Part shown: one piece after another, positions 10,625 to 22,225 of the stretch
How the letters are laid out: the number at the start of each line of letters is the position of its first letter
Position numbering within the stretch: the first letter of the stretch is position 1
DNA from: Meandrina meandrites
Taxonomy: Eukaryota > Cnidaria > Anthozoa > Scleractinia > Meandrinidae
Reading direction: 5' to 3'
NCBI GenBank assembly: GCA_963693305.1
Contig: OY855910.1
Span: 22,523,862 to 22,587,861, forward strand
Length of the DNA: 64,000 nucleotides
The notes under the pieces: model-generated
Databases searched by the model: none
Told to the model about the DNA's origin: nothing
What the model saw: the letters and a program-made list of their open reading frames with translations, nothing else
Position numbers and translations under genes: made by a program

Positions 10625-13600
10625 TTTCTTAAGAGCAACATATTCAAATACAGTATCCTGGGTCTGCTGCCAGAATGCCAAGAAACCACTCTCTTCAGGT
10701 TTCTGGATGCTATAGGTATGTTATATATATATATTTCATCACTTTTTTCAGTCTTACAGGTTTTTATTAGAGCAGTTTAAGTAGTTTACAAGGGTATAAA
10801 TTACATATGAGATGAAATGAAATCAAATAAATAAATAAATAGGCGACTAGGAAGGGCAAGCTGTAAATTTAATTCCACACTAGCTCAGAATTGGGAAGCT
10901 TTCATTAAATCTTGATTGTGCTGTAGGGATTTCATGCAAATCGGACACGTACTTGAGCTTCATACAATGTTTTGGTGTTCATTTCTGATGCTATAGGTAT
11001 GCTTTTGAGAGAGGAACAGTCAGTCTCAAACTTTGACAGTCTAGAGCTCGAGCTCTGTCAGGCAATGGCCCTCATGGAAAGAGACTTTCCCTGCGGTATA
11101 CAGGTATCATTTCTATTTTTGCTGCTTTTGTGGGTTATTTGATTTTGTCTTTTTCTCACTGATGTATGCAAATCCAGACATCAAATGACTATTTTGACTT
11201 TTACTGCCATACTTTATAAAACACTTTGATGGTGCTAAAACATGCATGGCTGCCCCTGAACAATTTTGGTTAAATAATGTCAATTGGCAATTATTTCCCC
11301 CAATTTTCAATTTAACACAACACTATACAAAAAGGTAGCACATATTTTTAATATTTTCTTCCCTAGGATATATCCTTTCATCTCCTTCACCATATTGTGG
11401 AAGGAATACGGGTCACTGGTCCTGTTCAGGGAATGTGGATGTTCCCATTTGAAAGGTGGGTGGTGAGAAAAAGTGCATTGAATGTCTGGAAGGGGGCTAT
11501 ATAAATGCTACTATTATAATCATTATTACTGTCGATGTTGTTGTTGTTGTTATTATTATTATTATTATTTATATTTCTAACAAACTTTTTTGCAAAAATT
11601 GTACTTGCTTAATCCCAGCATGATCAATCGATGAAACCGATAATCAATAAAAATCAATGGCAATAGATATCAATCGATAGCAATTAATCGATTGATATCG
11701 GAAATCGATGACCAATCGATGGCCAAAAATGTTGTGGTTTTTAATTGCCATTGATTTTCATTGATTGTCATTATTGTCATCAATTGTCATCGATTGTCAT
11801 TGATTTCCATATTTTTAGGGAGGAAAAAAAAGAAATGCTTTGACAGGAGAAATATGGTGACATGTAATTACATTTTTATGTTGTAGTAGTTGTTAAAATC
11901 ACAGGGCAGGGATCTATACCCAAGCTACCAGCTGCCAGTTGAAATTAAGAACGTAATTTTTGCTACTCATAGCCTGTGCAAAAGCTGTAGCAATAGACCA
12001 GCAATAGAACACGACCACGTGCAGAACTAACATGGGTAGTATTGCAGGAATTATTGATAGATAATTGATCGAAAACAATCTGCTTGACAACAAAAGATAG
12101 CCAAATCAATGATAGTGGATGGTAATTGATGTAATTGATGGCAATCGATAGGACGCGATGGCATTTGAGGACTCAAGCTTGTCATTATCGATTGGTCATC
12201 GATTGGCCGATAGCAATTGATAACAATTAACTAATTGCCATCGATTGATATTGATTGATCGATTGGATTTCCGATGATCGATTGTCATCGATTGCTCACG
12301 CCGGGCGTCATTCAGGGTGTAGCTTACCTGTAAGTGCACAGCTTATCAGTAAGTGTTTATAGTAAAATAACCTAAATGGTGTGTTTTTTGCTTCCTCACT
12401 GGTAAAGGTTTAACTCATGGATTGCTAGGAGGGTCTCAAGTAGGAGATATCCTGAAGCAACAGTCTTGGAAACATACCGTGTAAGTCCTGTTTATTATTG
12501 TATGTTAAATGTCTGGTCTGTACAGGGTTTTTGCTGCTCCAACAAAAGAATACAAAAAAGTTTTAACATTGATTAAAATAAGGAAAATGCTGTATCCCAA
12601 GTTTCAAATGGTTCAAAAAATGTGAAAAGCACAAATAGCAAATGTGTGAGCAACAAAACAAGTCTCCATTAATTTTCTTAGTGAAGTGTGTACATACAGT
12701 CGACTCCCGATAACTCGAACCCTGAAGGGAAATTGAAAAGGGTTCGAGTTATCAGGAGTTCGAGTTATCGGAAGTTGAGAACAAATGACCAGAAAAAAGG
12801 GAAAAACGGTGTTTACTGTTTTTCTGTTCATACAATGTACAGTTTAAGCGAATTGTTTTAGAGTAGAGAGAGGCCGAGTGAAAATGAAAGAATACATTTC
12901 TAAATTACTGTTTGAATCATTATTAACGTAACAGGAGAAGTTCGGGTACAGTGTACTGCGAACTTTGCAGGTTTCAAAGAGAACCACGTTGGGCTACTAC
13001 TACAGAGTTCTTGCGATTTACTTTTAATACGCCCTGACACTTCTCGACTTATCTTTTACTATTGATTATCCTTGAAAGTTTTCTAAGGTTCGATTTGAAA
13101 GAATTGGTCTCCAGTCCACCAACAAACTAAACGTCTGTACCACGTCAATGGCGTGGCACAATTTCGAGCACAATTTGTGTTTTGAGGGGCATTCGGGCGT
13201 GGCTCTGACTTGTGTAGGTGTTTATTTTGAAATAAATTCAATTTGTTCGAGTTAGCGGGAGATTTGAGTTATTGAGGGTTCGAGTTACCGAGGGTAAAAT
13301 TACAGTAAATGTATGACAGAAATCAAGGGAAAAGTTATTTTGGTTCGAGTTAGCGTGAGGTTCAAGTTAGCGAGGGTTCGAGTTATCGCGAGTCGACTGT
13401 AATGTTACATACAGTAAGGGCATGTCACATTTTCATTAAATTTGCAACATGGCAATTGATCTCAATTGAGACCTACCTTGTCCTTGGTTTTCCAGAATAT
13501 CACAAAAACCCATCCATAAATACATGCGTGGTTTCATAATAACAAGTGTCCAAGAAATTTAACATAACTATGTCAAACTGATTTGCCTCTTGCTCAGATT

Positions 13601-13679
13601 GTTGATTGGTGTTATTACATGAAAATTTCTGGGAGGTTGCCAGATGAGCTCACATACCGTCCTGAATGTTGTGGAAAAG
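10625..13679 (+). CDS. En/Spm-associated DUF4218-type gene, five exons (partial)
   Basis: Five exons join in phase with no stop: 10625-10715, 10997-11103, 11367-11455, 12408-12480 and 13598-13679, each bounded by AG and GT. Landmarks are LELCQAMALMERDFP, then HHIVEGIRVTGPVQGMWMFP, FER, NSWIARRVSSRRYPEATVLE and a YYMKISGRLPDEL tail. The Leu/Cys helix, the GPVQ..WM.PFER core and the RRYPEATV.ETYR extension are the DUF4218 signature that follows the transposase core in En/Spm (CACTA) proteins (established). I cannot find the upstream DDE core, the start codon or the terminator. The lack of lesions suggests a live or recently live gene, either a transposon or a domesticated fragment. Introns 3 and 4 hold a MITE each. 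Confidence 0.72.
11520..11572 (+). repeat. GTT/ATT microsatellite
   Basis: Trinucleotide run of (TTG)n followed by (TTA)n within intron 3 of the DUF4218 gene. Confidence 0.8.
11614..12305. mobile_element. ATCGAT-rich MITE-like element
   Basis: Two blocks (11614-11812 and 12050-12305) are dense in ATCGAT, ATTGAT and their complements and form a long imperfect inverted repeat. The outer ends read CCCAGCATGATCAATCGATG and, on the opposite strand, CCCGGCGTGAGCAATCGATG. The middle 240 bases are ordinary sequence. It sits in intron 3 of the DUF4218 gene. I see no clear target duplication, so the superfamily is unknown. Confidence 0.55.
12697..13399. mobile_element. pogo/Tigger-like MITE in intron 4
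   Basis: The inverted ends are CAGTCGACTC.CGATAACTCGA, with TA on both sides (12695-12696 and 13400-13401). Near the ends are several copies of GGTTCGAGTTA(T/G)CG. TA duplication plus CAGTCGACTC ends fit non-autonomous Tc1/mariner-pogo elements (established family habit). 703 bases, no transposase. Confidence 0.8.
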
Positions 13680-13744
13680 GTAATGTGAATACATGATTGT
13701 GTTCTGATTGCACAGCTGTTTCATCCCATAGGCTGCATGCTGAA

Positions 13745-14050
13745 GACAGCTGGTTTGCCATCTTCTGCAACAAATGGTTAAGTCTGTGTTTTAGCAGCCA
13801 TGAGTGGCCTACCGAGCTGGAACTTAACCCAGTTTCAGAAGAATGAAGTGACATCCCTCTCTGGATGGGATGCTAGTTCATCATAGGGTTACCCCCCAGC
13901 ATTATTTTGTTGGTACCCATTTATACACCTGGGTGGAGAGAGGGACTATGAGAGTAAAATGTCTTGCCCAAGAACACAGTGCCCTGACCAGGGCTCAAAC
14001 CCAGATTGCTTGATCCAGAATTCAGTGCACATACCATCAGCTTTTAACCC
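13745..14050 (-). repeat. tRNA-derived SINE, near full length
   Basis: On the minus strand it has GGGTTTGAGCCCTGG (B-box region), TGTTCTTGGGCAAGACATTT, then CACCCAGGTGTATAAATGGG and a distal part ending in AACTGGGTTAAGTTCCAGCT. This is the same architecture as the copies at 3.6 and 49.0 kb, here with a longer body. It directly follows exon 5 of the DUF4218 gene. Confidence 0.7.
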
Positions 14051-14979
14051 ACAGGAAATTAATGAATGATGCATACTAGCTAAATGACAGCAAAACTGAG
14101 GATACAGACATTTAGACCTTATCCTTACCTACAATTTTATTGCGTTCTTGGGTATAGCCATATAAGACTCTTTCTACAGTATGCTTCTCTTTTGCTTTGC
14201 AACTTTCTGCTCAAACAAGTATACCATTGCTAAATCACAATGTCATAAAATCAGCCTTTTCTTTGCTGCTATTTGCATGTGCAAATCAAGTTCTCGTCAG
14301 AAATTTCATTGGATAAAATATGCATGGCAATCAGACGTGACTGAAATACGTACAGAGATGTATGTTATACAATTTGCGCTAATGCACGGTGGTGTCAATT
14401 AGAGTGTCTGATTAAAAAGATTGTTAGTTTTGTACTTAGTTTGGTTGGATAGGTGAAGACAAGGAACTTACTTGTTCTTAAGATTAATCTTACAGTCAAT
14501 GAACTTTTTCCATCAGCAGAATATTGAACAAAACCCAAAAAAGAAATCAAGATGTGGAAAACTTAATCAAATTAAAACAATAAACTTCTTACACTAACTA
14601 ACTTTTAAAAAAGTGAATTTTCTTGATATATTGTTCACGTTTTTTCACAGGTTCTAAATTTTGTGATTTTTGGACAAAAATTTAGCCCTTGCAAAATTCA
14701 CGTTTTTTCACAGGGTCTTTCTGTGTCACATGTTTTTTCACAGGTTCTCATCCAATAGTGAATATACCACTATCATACTGTTTTACTGCTTTTCCATTTT
14801 ATTCATTAAACAATTGGAGAATATGAAGAAGTTAACACTCGAGGTAAATTTAATTCTTTTGAACTTAGTGTCAACGCTTTTCGAAACGAACGAACGAACG
14901 TTTTTCGTAGTTAGAAGTTACCAGTCACCAGAGTTTGACTTCCTTACGTTGCCTTATTAACATTGTTTTCGAATTTCAG
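14051..14979. other. Gap without a supported gene
   Basis: AT-rich sequence. A CACGTTTTTTCACAGG motif recurs in slightly varied form near 14637, 14700 and 14730. The 96-codon frame from 14670 has no recognisable domain. Confidence 0.35.
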
Positions 14980-16474
14980 AGCAATTCTAATGTAACCACC
15001 GTTGCTGAGATGCTACGGCGAGCAGCAGAGATGATCGTCGATGGGAATGCACCCAGTACGTCAGCTGTTAGTACGGTACGACCATCGACGAGCAACCGGG
15101 AGAGCTCAGCAGTAGACAAGCATCGTAGACTATTTAATCGGCAGCTGGTAATTTAATTCTTATTTCCCCTGTTTTATAGTGGTTCTGTGTGCCCGCAATG
15201 CGCTCAGATCAAAAAAAAAAAACTTTATTAAAATAAAATCCCTCAGCATACACTAAAAAAATATAAATTTAATTAAGATGCATCTACCTAGCTGAACTAA
15301 CAAATGATTACAAAATGTACGTATGCACATCCGCTGCATGTGCATATTTTCTTGCGAGATCTCGTCAACGTTCATAAACTTGAACCATAATTTTTTTTTC
15401 TCAAGTTCTAAACCTGTAGATCTTTTTGGCACATTAGAAACATTAGATCAATATTAAAGAAATTAAATTTCCAAAGGGATTTAATTTCTTAATAGCACGA
15501 ATTTTGTATCAGCAACTTCATATAAAAATCAGTACTGTACTTTTTCTTTTAATCTTGTGTTATTGTGGTTTCGAGTCATACTGGAAAGCCTCTGGAGTGT
15601 CATTTTCTGTGATAATACCTTTACCAATTGCAGAGGGTCCAACCGTACGCAAGTAGGTGGCAGAATTGCGGCAGCAGTTCACAGAGAACCCAAGCGGAAA
15701 ATAAAGGTAAATGATGATCATAGGTGTCCTTTAAGACATTTTTTTCACATGAGGGTGCTTTGATTGAATCCGAATCCCGAAAGCGATGTACTCAACATTT
15801 TGAGCATGCTATAAGGTCTATCAGCTCTGTCTCCAAGCCTTAAAATTATGCATGATGAGGACAACAGAAAGTTGAGTTGCTTTAACCATCTCTGGGGAAA
15901 ACGAACTGCACAACTTAATTACGCACATGATGTAAAAAAATCTGTTAGAGGATAACAACAGAACCTCAATACAATTTACTGATATAGTACTGCAATTTTT
16001 GGAACAGAAAAAACCATTACTAGAACTTTTGTCTGCCTTGCTGGCCGGGAACAGGTGACTGTCCCAAGCAACCGTGAAAAACTTATCTTAAGGGATAACG
16101 GCCTTGGTGAGAAAAAAATTCCAATTCCCACCAGTGGAACAAAGGAGGAAGTTAAGGAAGTTTTGTACAGGTGAGTAACATGATTTTCGATCTCCTGTCT
16201 TGGTTGAAGTTGTGACTTTTGTTTTTGCCCTTGGAATTACAAGTTGTCAAATATGGTGCATGCAGCACTGAAGAACTGAGGTGTTTGGGCACGGGACGGA
16301 TCTATATTCGGCCTATTCAAATCGACATTGCATTGGGGGAAGTACGACACAATGTCGATACGAGAAATTAAGTCAATTTTACCTTTTAAGCAAGCCCTGA
16401 TGAAAGAATGTAGTTTTTAGGTATTTTTTTTTTTATCCTGTGCCCTTTATTGTGAATTTATTACTTTACATTGT

Positions 16475-16477
<3 letters not shown>

Positions 16478-16522
<45 letters not shown>
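16478..16522 (+). repeat. (TTTC)n microsatellite
   Basis: About eleven uninterrupted TTTC units in the HECT gene intron upstream of the C2HC-finger exon. Confidence 0.95.
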
Positions 16523-18112
16523 TTGCGAGCTTCCAGTATAAATATTATTAATATTATTACATTATTATTACAAGGTGGACGATGACGATGTCCATGCCGA
16601 GGAGTGCCTCCTCTGCAAGAACTCCATTCCATTGAGCGAGATGAGAGCGCATATGGAAATGTGTCCGGTTTGTACTTTTCGCTACTGACGTTTTTGTGCT
16701 ATTTAATTATAATATCTTGAGTCTTTTAAAAAGTTAAATTGTTTTGCTTAATTTTTTCCCAGGGTGGAATAAGTTCGGTGGCAACCTCAGAAGATGCTAG
16801 CAATGATCTTCCGCCAGCTTTTGGAGGTAGGAGGTATGTACTCAGTTGTTGTTAATATCCTTTTCACTTTTCATTAGTGCTCTTCAAACATACCAAGCAC
16901 ACCATAACTCAGGTGACAGTACGCACATCTAAAGGCATTAACCGATTGTTTTATAACATATTATTAATTCAAATGTACTTTGATGTAATGTAAGTTAAAG
17001 TTTGCTCGCACAATCAGCATGCTCAAAAAGATTATGACACACGCTCGTGCTACCCAGTAGCTGGTTATATTGTTGCCCCTTGTCTACTTTTTTTTACTAC
17101 AGTAAAAATCTGCGTGTAAGAAAATTGTACTGGTTTAAGAACATGCAACAGAAATTTGCCATTTTAATACCCAAATATGTAAGAACCTTTTTTAGGCAAG
17201 CAAGATCAAGCCGGTTCTTATATGTGGATTGCAGTTAATTTATGTTCAACTTTTTAATCATGGAGTTTGCCTTTGAGATTTCAAATTTACATTACGAGAA
17301 AAAAATGTACCAAACTGTACTGAGTTACAAATAAAAATATTAAGAAGTATTGAAGGATGGAACCCAAGTTTATTTATGTTGCTGTTAATTAACAGCTATA
17401 TCTCCTTCATAGATGTTAAGAACCAAATTCGGAACCTGCTTAGCCTAGATTGCCAATAACTATGGCAAAATACAAGGACCCAATTTGCCAGACTTGCAAA
17501 TAGGCTGGCTCTTACATGTGCGTTTTCACTGTACCGACCAGAATTTTTTTTTCAACTAATATATTTCTTCAACTAGTGAGAGAGAAAGAGAACAAACCCA
17601 TTCAATGGAACGGCCACAGCGCCCTCCTTCCAATGAAGGAGTTGTTCTAGATTCAGTGCAGTCACTGGAACCCCCACCTCGGGTTCCCTCTGCTAATGAT
17701 GATGGAACCCTCCCGGCAGCCGCCTTGGAAGGGTGAGTTTCTTAAAGAGTTGTCACAGGTCATGGAATGGCCAGGGAAAAAGGAAATTCTTAAAGGTCTG
17801 GGAAATGTCAAAAATTTTTATTTGGAGTCAGGAAAAATTAATATTTTAAGGAAGGGTCAGGGGAAAATAAAATAATATACCTCTGTTAAAAAAGAAAACA
17901 TTTCAAGCTGAAAGAAACATTCCAGGTTACTTTCGTCTCTGCAATTTGAAGGGTTTTTGAATTGCTTTAGTTGAAAATTTACTGTGATGATCACTTATCA
18001 CTTCCATAAAAATATGTATTGTGTTTCAGAGCTACTGTCCCATACGAGGAGCATTTGCAGAATGCATTGAAGGAAACATTAAAAGCTATGTAAGCAAATT
18101 GGTAGATTCTGT

Positions 18113-18142
18113 ATGTGTGTGTGTGTGTGTGGGGGGGGGGGG
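18113..18142 (+). repeat. (GT)n followed by poly-G
   Basis: A short GT run passes directly into a G homopolymer just after the donor site of exon 8 of the HECT gene. Simple sequence only. Confidence 0.9.
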
Positions 18143-20536
18143 GGAGGGTGGGGTGGGCGACAACATATTAAATTTAATTTTTTTTAGCAAAATCTTATTT
18201 CCTACAGCAATTCATTAGTGCGAGGGGACTTATGTTGTGGCATCGAGCTTAGTATTTCAAAAACCTTTTAGGAAGGTGTGGCACGTAGCCAAGTAGATAG
18301 CCAAAACGAAAATCAAGCAAAAAAAATTACCCGGATGAGTAACGGGATCGATTTGGTCATCGCATTTCACACTACTTTTGGGTGGTAATCGATATAGCAG
18401 ACTACGCACAAAGGTATTTGCTTAATTCATTTTCAACACGTGGTTCACAAACGACCTATATTCATCCACACACAACTGTGATGATTTATATATGGTAATG
18501 ATTCACCTTTTTTACATTACCTATATACCATTTAGGGCTACTTGTGACGACCCCGTGACAATATTGAGGGAGTTTACTCGAGACATCATAGAGGGCGGAG
18601 GCTCAACCTTCAGAGCGACTCCGACTTTTTGGAACGAGAGACCACGGAGATTTTTATTTCGTGTAACAAGATCTTTGAAAATGCAATGGAAGAAATTTTG
18701 TGGGAAAGTCCACCGGTAGATTACAGTCTACCTTTAGAGGTGATATTCACCGGTGAGAGCGTGGAAGATTATGGTACTCCGTGAGATCAGGGACCAGCTC
18801 TTCAAAGAAGAAGCAGATGGGCATGTTCTGTTGGAGAAACAAGAATCAATAGGGAACAGACACTACTTCGGAGCTGGCCTCTTTTTTGGTAAATTTGCAA
18901 AGCCAAAAACTCAACGAAATATTTGAGACATGCAGTTACAAAGGAAGACATTCATTTCATTCAAGAAACCGCCTTCTTATTTTACCATTAATTCAAATGT
19001 TCTATAAAAGTAAAGTCAGGAAAGCTGAAACAAGTTGAAATGTGCACACAAAATGGACCCTTTGTTTTCTGAATAATATCTCCCTTTTATTGCAGGTTTT
19101 AGTTTATTGCAAGGAGGTTCTTTGCCAGCTTTCCTTGTCGAAGGACAGATTCAATGCATATTTGCAAATGACTTGACCACTTTGCACCCAACTCTGGGGA
19201 AAGCGAACACAATTTCGTGACGGTCTCCATAAATTCGGACTCATGGAAACATTACATGACTAGAAAAACATAGGTCATTTCATTTTCAGACTATTATTTG
19301 GTCTCGCTGAAGATATGTGCATTGTGTGTTATTACATTCCATAGTGTTCGTGATTCTGATTTATTTGTAATTTTTGTTTTCAATCTGCTAGCTCCTTAAT
19401 GCAAAACCAACCATGGCGTACCTCTTCCAAAACACTGCCGTGTTGCCCTTAACATATCCCAAATTGACGAAACTATTAGAACCAATCTTTTCAGAGCAAG
19501 GCTCCAATAGAAGGCAACAGGAAGAGGAAATCTAAAGACTGTTTTTACAGTACTTGAAGGAGGTGTCAGGTAACTTGTACAATTTGTCACTATTTAGGTA
19601 AAGGCCAGGGCAATCTTTGCTGACGTCGTTGCTTTATTTTTGAGCCCATACATTCTTTTCGTTAACTTGTGAGTTTTTTCACCTGCGTCAAAGGAAAAGT
19701 GCTTAAGACAGTCTCCGTAGAATATTCAAGCAATAATAATGCAAAAATAAAGTTTGCAAAAAGAACTCATAGCATGGTAAAAGTATTAATACAGCAGGGA
19801 AGAACCGTTTGAAATTTTAGCTCTCAAGCTGACTGCACAAGAGAGAAACGAATTTGAAGTTCTCCGTATTTTAGTTAAAACGGACGTTTTTATGTTGTTC
19901 AGAACAACAACAACAACAATACACGTTTTACACTTTTCTTAGAATTTAGAATTTAATAGCGGGGTCAATTAGAGAAAGAATTACAGTGAGATGTTTAAAA
20001 CAGTATGCAAAATGTCACTGTGCTATCAGTGCAGATTTTGGAATCAATTAATATTTTCACTTATTGCTCGAATCCGTCTTGAAACGTCGGCTTCAAAGTT
20101 ATAGTGAAAGTTAATCGTGACATTTCCTTTTGCAATATGCAGAATTGATATTTTTGCACCTCGATGAGAAAGTTAAGCGGTTTTGCCAATGTGACAAACA
20201 TTGTAGACAAAGATTCCTCTTGGAAAAATAGATTTATCACTCGCATTGCCAATTATGTAAAATGTCTTTTTTTTAGCTGGACGAAGGGCCAATGGAAATC
20301 TCTCTTTGGAAAGAGTGTTAAAGTTCGTAACTGGATCTTTCAGCGAACCCGTTCTGGGATTTGAATCGAAGCCATCTATTTCTTTTGATGCGGAAATGCC
20401 ATCATGCCTTCCCATTAGCAGCACTTGTATTAACAGGCTGACTCTGCCCATTGGTCAGGTAGTGCCGAGAGAAAAGGAGCAAGTTTTCATGTTCTTTGAT
20501 TATGCATTTGCAAATGCCTACTTCGGTCGTTTGTAA

Positions 20537-21013
20537 AAGGTTGATGATTTAAAGGAGAATGGAAGACAAAACGCGAATTTTGTTAACCAGTTAAAATGAA
20601 AGTATGTGGTATATATAAAGCAAATATTAAGGTATTTGTACTTATGTTTTACGCCTTGCAGGTCTGTCTTGCAGGCCTAGCTGCCTCGCTGGCTCGCACA
20701 TTGTATACACTCAAAATGGCGGACGTTTCGAAAAAAGGCTACAGGTTTTGACCACTTTCGTCAGTTTTGGCCGGTAGGAAAATTTCGTTTTTACTTGTTA
20801 CATTGTACAAGTCTACGTTTTTTCTATGATTTCCTGTGGTTATATAAAATATGAATTCTGGTCTTCCGTTCTCCTTTAGAGGTGCTCTACGTATTTGGCA
20901 GTCTACTCTTAAGCTCCCCTTTATAAATTAATATGCTACCACCATTTATATGTAAGCAGCGAACAAGCCGTATTCAATTTGTGTTTTTTTTCCCCCAGAT
21001 TTTGGACTATCCT
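20537..21013. other. Gap between HECT gene and Gypsy LTR
   Basis: No gene seen. A CTCAAAATGGCGGACG motif at about 20710-20725 resembles a YY1-type start-site motif, but the frame closes after a few codons. Confidence 0.35.
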
Positions 21014-21148
21014 TGTTACAATAAGTAGTCTAGCGTGACAACGTGACGTGTAGTTTGTCACGTGTTCCTGTTGTCAGTTGTATTACCATATTTGGTCAAT
21101 AAAGACCGCTCCTTGTTCACAGACTAATGGCGTCCATATGCAGAAACA
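21014..21148 (+). repeat. Putative 5' LTR of Gypsy element
   Basis: Starts TGTTACA and ends CA, with an AATAAAGACC polyadenylation-like signal near 21100. A primer-binding-type sequence follows at once. The length of about 135 bases is short but acceptable for Mag-like Gypsy elements. No matching 3' copy was found, so the boundaries rest on TG..CA and the following PBS. Confidence 0.55.
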
Positions 21149-21160
21149 TGGTGTCAGAAC
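21149..21160 (+). other. Putative primer-binding site
   Basis: TGGTGTCAGAAC immediately follows the CA end of the LTR. TGG...CAGAA at this position is the usual form of a tRNA-primed minus-strand start in Ty3/Gypsy elements. Confidence 0.55.
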
Positions 21161-21290
21161 AAAAGCGCAATTTACGATTAACACGTTTGCTCTAACGGAC
21201 ACAATCGCTGTCAACGGAAAGTAGATGCTGTCCCCTTCTGTCGACCGTATTTAGTTTTCACAGTGATACGTACGTCAAAAGTTTACGGAG

Positions 21291-22225
21291 ATGTCAGACA
21301 CCGAGCACGTGGAGTCCGGTTCACAAGGTACAGCACCATCCCAAGCTGTTCCTCAAGTAGCTGTTCCGCGAGCTGTTCCTCAAGTTTATCCGCACAATTT
21401 CCTGCTCCCACATGCAATGAAATGTCATGGAGATGTTGTCGGAAACTGGGATTTCTTCAAACAGCAGTGGAGTGATTACCAGATAGCAATTGGCCTCGAC
21501 AAGCGTGAAGAATCGGTCCGCCTTGCGACCTTGACATCTGCTATGGGCAGGGAATGTCTTCAAATATTTCTCAACCTAAACCTTACAGAGGAAGACAAAA
21601 AGAAAGTCGGCAAGTGTCTGGAAGCACTGGAAAATTATTTCAAGCTCAGCCGAAATGTGGTGTACGAAAGGTACGTCTTTCATACGTGCGTGCAGCAAAG
21701 CGAAGAATCCGCACAAAGTTACAAGATTGAGAATACGGCGAACTGATGGATGAGTTTATCCGAGACAGATTAGTCATCGGCTTAAAGGGTAAAGGAGATA
21801 AAGTCAGATTGCTGAGAGAAAAGAAGCTGGATTTACAGAAAGCGATTCAAATGTGCACGTCGAGTGAAGTCGCCTCGCGGCAAATGAAGAACATTCAAGG
21901 CTGCGAAGACAAGCAGACGGAAGAAGTTAAGAAGTTTAATGAAAGAAAAAAAAAGCCAAAAAAGCCTCCTCGTAAGAAGGATGAAGAAAAATCGTTCAAA
22001 GTGAAGAAGAATGAAGACGAGAAGAGGAAACGTGAGAACTCTGAAACCAAATGCAGATATTGTGGTCGTAAACAATGTCATGTAAGAAGAATGGAGTGTC
22101 CCGCGTTTGGACAAACATGCATCAAATGTCAAAAGAAAGGTCATTTCGCGTCTCTGTGCATTTCTTTCAAAAAAGTACACCAGTTGGAGACAGCAATGAG
22201 TCAAGTTCAGATGAGAGTTGCCTGA
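21291..22225 (+). pseudogene. gag: Ty3/Gypsy gag, frameshifted
   Basis: Two adjacent frames together resemble a retrotransposon Gag. The first (21291-21746) has a capsid-like stretch; the second (21746-22225) has a Lys/Glu-rich linker and two Cys/His knuckles. The second knuckle is a standard CCHC, C-x2-C-x4-H-x4-C, at CIKCQKKGHFASLC. The change of frame near 21,740 falls in a conserved region, so I read it as a lesion. Gag would package the element RNA. The Lys-rich patch is encoded by an A-rich run at 21945-22035. Confidence 0.75.

Larger units (their letters stand above)
14980..20536 (+). pseudogene. HECT-type E3 ubiquitin ligase gene with C2HC finger, disrupted
   Basis: Exons with consistent phases are 14980-15147, 15634-15706, 16008-16170, 16266-16341, 16575-16667, 16763-16833, 17577-17732, 18030-18089, 18536-18888, 19096-~19250, 19392-19569 and 20277-20536 (stop TAA). 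Exon 5 encodes a compact finger, CLLC..SI..SEMRAHMEMC, resembling a UBZ ubiquitin-binding finger. The last four exons are a HECT domain: FTGESVEDYG, FGAGLFF, LLQGGSLPAFL, then the catalytic-Cys loop STCINRLTLP and the end FDYAFANAYFGRL. HECT ligases form a thioester with ubiquitin on that Cys (established). Lesions: frame changes near 18,600, 18,780 and 19,205 and an in-frame TAA near 19,533. The N-terminal exons look clean. Start codon not found. Pseudogene is likely; assembly error is the alternative. Confidence 0.72.
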
